Assembly: GCA_002426555.1 (NCBI GenBank)
Contig: DIQU01000083.1
Coordinates: 938-9,233, forward strand
Source of the DNA: Firmicutes bacterium UBA5454
GTDB taxonomy: Bacteria; Bacillota; Clostridia; Caldicoprobacterales; DTU083
DNA length: 8,296 nucleotides
Direction: 5' to 3'
Made by a program: the position numbers and the translations under genes. How positions within the stretch are numbered: the first letter of the stretch is position 1; the number at the start of each line of letters is the position of its first letter. This document shows, piece after piece, positions 1 to 5,622 of this stretch. The notes under the pieces are model-generated. The model was not told where the DNA came from, searched no databases, and saw nothing but the letters and a program-made list of their open reading frames with translations.

Positions 1-826
1 TGTCTTTTTTTCCATAATACATACCAAAGTGCAAATGAGGTTCAAACTCCCCCGTGGTTCCTTCCTGACCATAGCCTGTATCACCTACATAGCCAATCAG
101 CTGTCCCTTTTTCACCTTGTCTTCTTCTTTTGGATTCCCTTCGTAGCGGGACAGATGAGCATAATAATAATATACATTGTCCTGCCCTCGAATACCTATC
201 CGGTAGCCGCCCAGCTCAAGCCAGCCTACTTGCTCAATTACACCATCACTAACAGAAAGAACAGGCACTCCTGTATCTGTTATTAAGTCGATACCCTCAT
301 GGTTTCTTTCACCACCATAGGAGCGCTTGTCTCCATACCCGTCTTCATAGGTGTATTCTGCATTGGTGGCGAAGGGAAAGACCTTATTTTCGTAAACCGT
401 CAGCAAATGGGAAAAGTGTTCAATTTCTCTTCCCACGCGGCGGATAAAAGCTTTGTTATCGTTATAGCTGGTCAAAAGATTTGCCAATTGTCCATCACTG
501 CTTATACCCGTCAGGTGTAATGAAATGCCGGAAGAACGCTCTTTTGAAATTTCGGCCGGCGATGCATATTCTGCTTTATCAACAGCAGCCAGGTAATACC
601 AAGGAACATCCATGCTCCTCTCTACTTCAAAATACATGGACAACTGGTCTGCAGGTATTTGATCTGCTGTGTATTGCTTGGCAGACTGTGACAAATTGAG
701 AAACAGAAGAACAACTGCCAATGAAGCCAGCAAGAAGACAGTGGATGACAGAATCAGTCTTCTCCAGCTGATTACATAAAAGCGTTTCCAGGGTAATCGA
801 TATCGTCTTTTAGGATGAATAAACAT
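1..826 (-). CDS. Membrane-anchored M23 (LytM-type) metallopeptidase, C-terminus cut by window edge
   Basis: Probable zinc endopeptidase acting on peptidoglycan cross-bridges or stem peptides outside the cytoplasmic membrane. I read 275 codons without a stop before the left edge. A basic N-terminus (residues 1-23) precedes one hydrophobic segment at about 24-46, so it is likely anchored by an uncleaved N-terminal helix. Residues 66-150 form a spacer domain containing VPWYYLAAVDKAEY. The M23 domain starts near 160 and shows HEGID (zinc ligands H176 and D180), YAHLS (H224) and HLHFG (H264, H266; H266 is the third zinc ligand), all in the normal order. The start at 826 has a GGGGGA ribosome site about 5 bases upstream. 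An in-frame ATG five codons earlier (841) is possible but lies over that site. The gene has its own promoter and is not metabolically related to the operon before it. The substrate is unknown; the family call is firm. Confidence 0.9.
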   Translation of the reverse strand, partial: MFIHPKRRYRLPWKRFYVISWRRLILSSTVFLLASLAVVLLFLNLSQSAKQYTADQIPADQLSMYFEVERSMDVPWYYLAAVDKAEYASPAEISKERSSGISLHLTGISSDGQLANLLTSYNDNKAFIRRVGREIEHFSHLLTVYENKVFPFATNAEYTYEDGYGDKRSYGGERNHEGIDLITDTGVPVLSVSDGVIEQVGWLELGGYRIGIRGQDNVYYYYAHLSRYEGNPKEEDKVKKGQLIGYVGDTGYGQEGTTGEFEPHLHFGMYYGKKD

Positions 827-860
827 AAGTCCCCCTACCATGCTTTTTTCTTCTACCTTT

Positions 861-889
861 AGTATAACGATACCCTCGTCTTATTACAA
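861..889 (-). promoter_or_regulatory. Sigma-A-type promoter for the M23 peptidase gene
   Basis: On the minus strand a TTGTAA box (884-889) is followed after exactly 17 bases by TATACT (861-866). These match the -35 consensus at 4 of 6 positions and the -10 consensus at 5 of 6. Transcription would start near 854, giving a leader of roughly 28 bases that includes the GGGGGA ribosome site. This implies that the peptidase can be expressed independently of the ilv-leu operon. Confidence 0.7.
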
Positions 890-938
890 CCAAAATTTGC
901 CTATATAATCCTATAAATCCAAAGCCTTACCTATTGCT

Positions 939-965
939 TGTCGTCCTGAATGCAATGAAGGATCT
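939..965 (+). repeat. Diverged copy (D) of a 27-base hairpin repeat, adjoining the leuB stop codon
   Basis: This copy matches the unit at 5535-5561 at 21 of 27 positions and keeps the outer TGTC...GATCT pattern, with the centre ATGCAAT at 950-956. The changes preserve pairing: the outer stem 943-947 with 959-963 and the inner pairs 950/956 and 951/955 all still form. It ends at the base next to the leuB stop codon (966-968). No T-run follows it in the direction of operon transcription, so I do not call it a terminator. Confidence 0.75.
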
Positions 966-2036
966 TTATTGGATTTCCTTTGCAATTAAGTCTCCCATTT
1001 CCTCTGTTCCCACGGACTTCATGGATGGTTGCATAATATCCATTGTACGATACCCTTGATCCAGTACTTTTTCTACTGCCGTCTCTATTGCTTTTGCGAC
1101 GTCTTCTCTGTTGAAGCTGTAACGAAGCATCATTGCTACACTCATAATAGTAGCAATTGGGTTTGCCTTATTTTGTCCGGCGATATCCGGCGCAGAACCA
1201 TGTATGGGCTCATAAAGACCCAGCCTGCCTTCTCCTAAACTAGCCGAGGGCAGCATTCCCAAGGAACCTGTAAGCATGGAAGCTTCGTCACTTAAGATAT
1301 CGCCAAAAATATTGGAAGTTACAATAACATCGAACTGCCTTGGATTCCGAATGAGCTGCATAGCGGCATTGTCCACATACATATGACTTAACTCAACCTC
1401 TGGATAATCTTCTGCTGCCCTTATTACTACTTCTCTCCATAATCTTGAGCTCTCTAAAATATTCGCTTTATCTATGGACATCAGCTTATTCTGGCGTTTA
1501 TTGGCTATTTCAAAACCAACCCTTGCCACCCGCTCTATTTCTTTGGTGGAATAAGTCTCCGTATCCCAGGCTTCCTGACCCGAATCGCTGTCCCTGCGGC
1601 CTCTTTCGCCGAAATAAATGCCTCCTGTCAGTTCACGAACTACCATTATGTCCAAACCATCACCTAAAACTTCTTCCTTTAGAGTCGAAGCGGATTTTAA
1701 TTGGGGGAATAAGACAGCAGGTCTAAGGTTGGCAAACAAGCCCAGACCTTTTCGGATGCCTAAAAGACCGGCTTCTGGACGAAGATGCCCCGGGAGAGTA
1801 TCCCACTTTGCTCCCCCAACTGCACCTAGTAGAATTGCATCACTATTCTGACATAGCTTCAAGCTTTCCTCTGGCAGAGGCACACCGGTTTCATCAATGG
1901 CTGTGCCTCCCATCAAGACTTCCTGAAATTCAAACCTTATTTGGTAAACCCTGGATACACGATTCAGCACCTTGTAAGCTTGCTTTATGATATCAGGACC
2001 GATCCCATCTCCGGGGATAACTGTGATTTTCATCAT
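966..2036 (-). CDS. leuB: 3-isopropylmalate dehydrogenase
   Basis: Cytoplasmic NAD-dependent enzyme that oxidises and decarboxylates (2R,3S)-3-isopropylmalate to 4-methyl-2-oxopentanoate, the third leucine-specific step. The protein is 356 residues, normal for bacterial LeuB. Visible features are the N-terminal IPGDGIGPD (7-15), substrate arginines R95, R105 and R134, RELTGGIYFGERGR (134-147, Y141), K190, D222, and the metal-binding aspartates D246 and D250 in SNIFGDILSD. The cofactor loop EPIHGSAPDIAGQNKANP (276-293) carries D284, the usual mark of NAD rather than NADP use. The start overlaps the leuD stop as ATGA. A second ATG follows directly (2033), and the AAGGA site suits either one. 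It is the last gene of the operon. With cimA beside it, LeuB probably also oxidises erythro-3-methylmalate to 2-oxobutyrate; that second role is inferred from context. Confidence 0.96.
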   Translation of the reverse strand: MMKITVIPGDGIGPDIIKQAYKVLNRVSRVYQIRFEFQEVLMGGTAIDETGVPLPEESLKLCQNSDAILLGAVGGAKWDTLPGHLRPEAGLLGIRKGLGLFANLRPAVLFPQLKSASTLKEEVLGDGLDIMVVRELTGGIYFGERGRRDSDSGQEAWDTETYSTKEIERVARVGFEIANKRQNKLMSIDKANILESSRLWREVVIRAAEDYPEVELSHMYVDNAAMQLIRNPRQFDVIVTSNIFGDILSDEASMLTGSLGMLPSASLGEGRLGLYEPIHGSAPDIAGQNKANPIATIMSVAMMLRYSFNREDVAKAIETAVEKVLDQGYRTMDIMQPSMKSVGTEEMGDLIAKEIQ

Positions 2037-2521
2037 TTCTTCCTTTCCCTTACATAGGATATCAGACCGTCAGCATTGATAATTTCCTGCATAAAGGCCG
2101 GGAAGGGTTCTGCCTGGTAGGTCTTACCCTTTGTTAAATTCGTTATCACACCTGTATTTACGTCTACCTGAACCTGATCTCCTTCGGAGATATCCTGGGC
2201 GGCAGCTGCACATTCCAATATCGGCAAGCCGATATTGATGGAGTTTCGGTAAAAAATCCTGGCAAAGGTTTCTGCTACTACACAGCTGATACCAGAGGCT
2301 TTCAAGGCAATAGGTGCATGCTCTCGAGAAGATCCACTGCCGAAATTTCGCCCGGCTGCCATTATGTCACCCTTCCGAACCCGATCAACAAAGGTTTTAT
2401 CCAAGTCCTCCATGCAATGCTTTGCCAGTTCTTCCGGGTCGCTGGTATTAAGATATCTCGCTGGAATAATGACATCTGTGTCTACATTATGTCCGTATTT
2501 GATCACTTTACCTTGAATCAT
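2033..2521 (-). CDS. leuD: 3-isopropylmalate dehydratase (isomerase), small subunit
   Basis: Small, swivelling-domain subunit of the cytoplasmic isopropylmalate isomerase; it pairs with LeuC to move the hydroxyl from 2- to 3-isopropylmalate. The length of 162 residues fits the short LeuD type that partners the roughly 420-residue LeuC. Diagnostic segments are DTDVIIPARYLNTSDPEEL (14-32), with the substrate-recognition loop YLNT at 23-26, and GRNFGSGSSREHAPIAL (57-73), the conserved active-site loop containing SSREH. The ATG overlaps the leuC stop by four bases (ATGA) and has AGGAGG seven bases upstream, inside the leuC end. The leuB start likewise overlaps its stop. Equimolar LeuC and LeuD through translational coupling is the likely purpose of the first overlap. 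YLNT resembles the loop described for archaeal homoaconitase-type small subunits, but the operon context makes leucine and citramalate use far more likely. Confidence 0.95.
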   Translation of the reverse strand: MIQGKVIKYGHNVDTDVIIPARYLNTSDPEELAKHCMEDLDKTFVDRVRKGDIMAAGRNFGSGSSREHAPIALKASGISCVVAETFARIFYRNSINIGLPILECAAAAQDISEGDQVQVDVNTGVITNLTKGKTYQAEPFPAFMQEIINADGLISYVRERKK

Positions 2522-3783
2522 TTTACTACCTCCTCGGGAGAAGAAATTCTACCGGTTATTGCAGATGCTGCTGCTACAGCAGGGCTGGCCAGATAAACTT
2601 CACTTTCCGGATGCCCCATACGACCTACAAAGTTTCGATTGGTGGTTGCCACCGCTCGTTCCCCCCTGGCCAGGATGCCCATATGCCCTCCAAGACAAGG
2701 TCCGCAGGTAGGGGTACTGACTGCTGCACCTGCTTCAACAAAGATTTCCAGCAGACCTTCACGCATAGCTTGCAGATAGATTTTTTGTGTAGCCGGAAAA
2801 ATGATGGTACGCACTTCGGAATGTATTTTCTTTCCCTTCAATACCCTTGCTGCAGAGCGTAAGTCTTCTATCCGGCCATTGGTGCAAGAACCAATAACAA
2901 CCTGGTCAATTACAATTTCCCCCACTTCATCTATGGTACGGGTATTGTCAGGCAGATGAGGGAAGGCAATTGTAGGTCTTATTTCTGATATATCAATATC
3001 TATTACACGAGTATACCTAGCACCCTTATCTGGCTCATACACCTTAAATTCCTTAGTGGAATGTTCCTTTACATAATCAAGAGTCTGCTCGTCTACCTCA
3101 AAGATTCCGTTTTTGGCACCGGCTTCAATTGCCATGTTCGCCATAGTAAAACGATCGTCCATGGTTAAGTTCCTTATACCTTCGCCTCCAAATTCCATGG
3201 ATTGATACAAGGCACCATCCACGCCTATCATGCCGATAATATGAAGGATCACATCTTTTCCACTGACCCAGGGCTGCAGCTTTCCTTTTAAGTTAAATCG
3301 TATGGCTTCAGGTATCTTGAACCAGCCTTGGCCGGAAGCCATTCCTGCTGCCATATCAGTACTGCCTACCCCTGTAGAAAAAGCGCCCAAGGCACCATAG
3401 GTGCAGGTATGTGAATCTGCGCCAATGATTACATCACCAGGTACAGCCAACCCCTTTTCGGGGATTAATGCATGTTCTATACCCATCTGCCCTATTTCAA
3501 AATAGTTTTCAATTTCCTGATGATGGGCAAATTCTCGCATGAGCTTGCATTGCTCAGCAGATTTTATATCTTTATTAGGAGTAAAGTGGTCGGGTACAAT
3601 AGCCACCTTGGCTTTGTCATAAACCCATTCTGTTCCTATTTTATCAAACTCACGTATTGCCACAGGCGCAGTAACATCGTTACCAAGTATAAGATCCAAA
3701 TCCGCCATAATCAGCTGACCCGGTTCCACCTTTTCCAATCTAGCATGAGCAGCCAGTATTTTTTGTGTCATGGTCATACCCAT
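2518..3783 (-). CDS. leuC: 3-isopropylmalate dehydratase (isomerase), large subunit
   Basis: Iron-sulfur large subunit of isopropylmalate isomerase, aconitase superfamily, acting with LeuD in the cytoplasm. It is 421 residues long, typical of the short LeuC/homoaconitase-type large subunit rather than the roughly 466-residue proteobacterial form. Motifs in order are the HFTPNKDIKSAEQ segment (66-78), GADSHTCTYGALGAFSTGVG (121-140), VIGSCTNGRIEDLR (296-309) and TPTCGPCLGGHMG (357-369). C300, C360 and C363 are the three expected ligands of the [4Fe-4S] cluster. The conserved RNFVGRMGHPESEVYLASP follows at 383-401. The start at 3783 has a strong AGGAGG seven bases upstream; in-frame ATGs two and four codons later are less well placed. 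The gene lies 26 bases after cimA and its stop overlaps the leuD start. It probably also isomerises citramalate to 3-methylmalate, since no second isomerase is encoded here. Confidence 0.96.
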   Translation of the reverse strand: MGMTMTQKILAAHARLEKVEPGQLIMADLDLILGNDVTAPVAIREFDKIGTEWVYDKAKVAIVPDHFTPNKDIKSAEQCKLMREFAHHQEIENYFEIGQMGIEHALIPEKGLAVPGDVIIGADSHTCTYGALGAFSTGVGSTDMAAGMASGQGWFKIPEAIRFNLKGKLQPWVSGKDVILHIIGMIGVDGALYQSMEFGGEGIRNLTMDDRFTMANMAIEAGAKNGIFEVDEQTLDYVKEHSTKEFKVYEPDKGARYTRVIDIDISEIRPTIAFPHLPDNTRTIDEVGEIVIDQVVIGSCTNGRIEDLRSAARVLKGKKIHSEVRTIIFPATQKIYLQAMREGLLEIFVEAGAAVSTPTCGPCLGGHMGILARGERAVATTNRNFVGRMGHPESEVYLASPAVAAASAITGRISSPEEVVK

Positions 3784-3809
3784 TGAGACTCCTCCTTTTA
3801 TTCAAATAC

Positions 3810-5423
3810 TTACACGGCATCGAATTTATTTATCTTTTTCTCAGTGCCGGGAATCCTTTGGTGATGTTGATATAGAAAATATTCTATGGAATCTACCAGA
3901 GCTGACCAGCTGGCTGCTATAATATTGGTGGAAACACCTACTGTACCCCAGACTTTTTCACCATCAGTAGATTCTATGTGCACCCTTACCTTGGATGCAG
4001 TAGCACTTTCCGTATCCAGCACACGAACCTTGTAGTCCGTCAGACGCATGAGGTCAAGCTCCGGATAAAACACCTGTAATGCTTTTCGTAAAGCCCGGTC
4101 AAGAGCATTTACAGGGCCGTCCCCTTCTGCTGCTGAAACTTCGTCCACTCCATCTACCTGCAGCTTGATGATTGCAGAAGCGCTGTAATCATCCTGCCAA
4201 TGCTCTTCGCATATAACTCGAAAATCCTTGACATTAAAGAACTGGGTATCTCTACCCAAAGCTCTCCTTACCATTAGTTCAAAAGAAATTTCAGCCCCTT
4301 CAAACTGGTATCCTTCATGCTCCAGCCGCTTCATCTCATCCATAAGATATTGTGTTTCCGGTGATGTTTTGTCTACCCACGGTGTAATCTCCTGAATTCG
4401 CTTTAAGATGGTACTGCGCCCCGATACTTCCGACATAAGAACACGCCGTTCGTTTCCAATCAGACAAGGCTGAATATGCTCAAAGGACGAGGGGTTCTTG
4501 GTAATGGCATCAATATGCATCCCACCTTTGTGGGCAAAAGCAGAATGACCTACATATGGATCTCTCTCATTTGGAATCAAATTAGCCAGTTCACTTATAT
4601 ATCTGGAAACAGATGTAAGATTCTCCATTTGTTCCTCAGGGATGCAATGCAGCCCGCTCTTAAGCTGCAGATTGGGAATAATCGTGCAGAGATTGGTATT
4701 GCCGCATCTTTCGCCATAGCCGTTTATGGTGCCCTGCACCTGTACCGCACCAGCTTCAACAGCCATCAAGGAATTGGCGGCAGCCATACCACCGTCATTA
4801 TGACAATGGATGCCAATAGGTATTGAAAATTGTCCAGCTGTCTCTGATACTATGGTATGAATTTCAGAGGGAAAAGCCCCACCATTGGTATCACATAGCA
4901 CCAGCCAGTCGGCACCGGCCTTTGCTGCAACTTCCAGGCATTTGACTGCATAACCGGGATTGGCTCGATAGCCGTCGAAAAAGTGCTCTGCATCAAATAT
5001 TACTTCCTTACCCTGCTCCTTTAGGAACAATATGGTATCATGAATCATGTTCAGGTTTTCCTCCAGTGTTGTTTTGATAATATCCGTCACATGAAAATCC
5101 CATGTTTTCCCAAATATGGCTGCAGCAGAGGTGTCGGCTTTTAGCAAAGCCTGAAGATTAGCATCCTCCTTTGCAGTGATACCTGCCCTGCGTGTACTGC
5201 CAAAAGCAGCTAATCGAGCATTTTTCAATGTAAGGAAGCTTACCTTTTGAAAAAATTCCAAATCCTTGGGATTGGACCCCGGGTTGCCGGCTTCAATATA
5301 ATCTACGCCAAAATCATCCAGTTTCTGAACAATCCTCAACTTGTCATTGACTGTAAATGAGATCCCCTCTGCTTGAGCTCCATCCCGCAGGGTGGAATCG
5401 TATATGACTATATTTTTATTCAG
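3810..5423 (-). CDS. cimA: (R)-citramalate synthase, probable CTG start or 5' frameshift
   Basis: Condenses pyruvate with acetyl-CoA to (R)-citramalate, the entry to threonine-independent 2-oxobutyrate and isoleucine synthesis. From CTG at 5423 it has 537 residues, the usual CimA length. The HMGL-like TIM barrel has YDSTLRDGAQAEGIS (8-22) with catalytic R13 and D14, YIEAGNPGSNPKD (42-54), metal-binding IHCHND (H206, H208), GERCGN (237-242) and AFAHKGGMH (295-303). A C-terminal LeuA-type regulatory domain follows from about 400, with GDGP at 434-437, probably sensing isoleucine. This arrangement fits CimA rather than LeuA or homocitrate synthase. No ATG, GTG or TTG lies in frame between the upstream stop at 5439-5441 and TTG at 5339; starting at 5339 would remove the TLRDG motif. 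CTG 5423 has GGGGA seven bases upstream. Alternatively one extra G in the run 5432-5435 separates it from ATG 5442, which has a better ribosome site. Confidence 0.92.
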   Translation of the reverse strand: MNKNIVIYDSTLRDGAQAEGISFTVNDKLRIVQKLDDFGVDYIEAGNPGSNPKDLEFFQKVSFLTLKNARLAAFGSTRRAGITAKEDANLQALLKADTSAAAIFGKTWDFHVTDIIKTTLEENLNMIHDTILFLKEQGKEVIFDAEHFFDGYRANPGYAVKCLEVAAKAGADWLVLCDTNGGAFPSEIHTIVSETAGQFSIPIGIHCHNDGGMAAANSLMAVEAGAVQVQGTINGYGERCGNTNLCTIIPNLQLKSGLHCIPEEQMENLTSVSRYISELANLIPNERDPYVGHSAFAHKGGMHIDAITKNPSSFEHIQPCLIGNERRVLMSEVSGRSTILKRIQEITPWVDKTSPETQYLMDEMKRLEHEGYQFEGAEISFELMVRRALGRDTQFFNVKDFRVICEEHWQDDYSASAIIKLQVDGVDEVSAAEGDGPVNALDRALRKALQVFYPELDLMRLTDYKVRVLDTESATASKVRVHIESTDGEKVWGTVGVSTNIIAASWSALVDSIEYFLYQHHQRIPGTEKKINKFDAV

Positions 5424-5452
5424 CTTGTAATCCCCATCTCATACCATCTCCT
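5416..5452 (-). promoter_or_regulatory. cimA translation-initiation region with an out-of-frame 8-codon ORF
   Basis: AGGAG (5448-5452) sits five bases before ATG 5442, which opens an ORF reading MRWGLQAE and stopping at TAA 5416-5418, just past the proposed CTG start of cimA (5421-5423). A second, weaker site GGGGA (5431-5435) lies seven bases before that CTG. Either the short ORF feeds ribosomes to the CTG by termination and restart, or the short ORF is really the start of cimA broken by one extra base. Removing one G from the GGGG run joins ATG 5442 to the cimA frame as MRWDYKLNKN. Confidence 0.55.
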
Positions 5453-5499
5453 ATTTTGCTATTAATTAATGTTGTTTATAGTAGTAGTTATATGCTTCC

Positions 5500-5526
5500 A
5501 GATCCTTCGCTTCGCTCTGGATGACA
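5500..5526 (-). repeat. Hairpin repeat copy A, inverted relative to copies B and C
   Basis: Read on the minus strand, this 27-base unit matches copy B at 21 of 27 positions. Its centre is GCGAAGC (5509-5515), with outer stem positions 5518-5522 and 5502-5506 pairing apart from one A-A mismatch. It is separated from copy B by only 8 bases and lies in the opposite orientation, so the A-B pair can also fold into one long imperfect stem. Confidence 0.8.
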
Positions 5527-5531
5527 GCTAT

Positions 5532-5561
5532 TTGTGTCATTCTGAACGCAGTGAAGAATCT
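5532..5561 (+). repeat. Hairpin repeat copy B (30-base perfect direct repeat with copy C)
   Basis: Identical over 30 bases to 5582-5611, with a 50-base period. The 27-base core starts at 5535. Its dyad pairs ATTCT (5539-5543) with AGAAT (5555-5559) around a GA/GA internal loop and the tip ACGCAGT (5546-5552). Confidence 0.9.
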
Positions 5562-5581
5562 TTCTTTCCTGCTGCAAGCCC

Positions 5582-5611
5582 TTGTGTCATTCTGAACGCA
5601 GTGAAGAATCT
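5582..5611 (+). repeat. Hairpin repeat copy C, ends 11 bases from the leuA stop codon
   Basis: Exact 30-base copy of 5532-5561. The 20 bases between B and C are not repeated, and the flanks differ on both sides, so the unit has sharp borders. It lies just beyond the leuA stop codon (5623-5625), within the leuA-cimA gap. Confidence 0.9.
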
Positions 5612-5622
5612 ATCAAGCCAAT

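Noticed and set aside
29..699. Three plus-strand open frames of 72-85 codons
   Set aside because: They lie antisense to the M23 peptidase gene, which carries an intact zinc-binding site and promoter.
901..938. AAGC/GCTT stem as a terminator after leuB
   Set aside because: Only four pairs around a ten-base loop and no T-run downstream.
3810..5339. cimA starting at the TTG at 5339 (509 residues)
   Set aside because: This start removes 28 in-frame residues that contain the conserved YDSTLRDGAQ active-site motif, and it has no convincing ribosome site.
5461..5500. AT-rich stretch before cimA with TATAAC and TATAAA as a possible internal promoter
   Set aside because: No -35-like hexamer is found at 16-18 bases from either box, so I cannot support a promoter.
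5532..5611. Two perfect 30-base repeats separated by 20 bases, resembling a minimal CRISPR
   Set aside because: Only two direct copies, a spacer too short, a third copy inverted, a fourth far away, and no cas genes. A dispersed hairpin repeat explains all of this.
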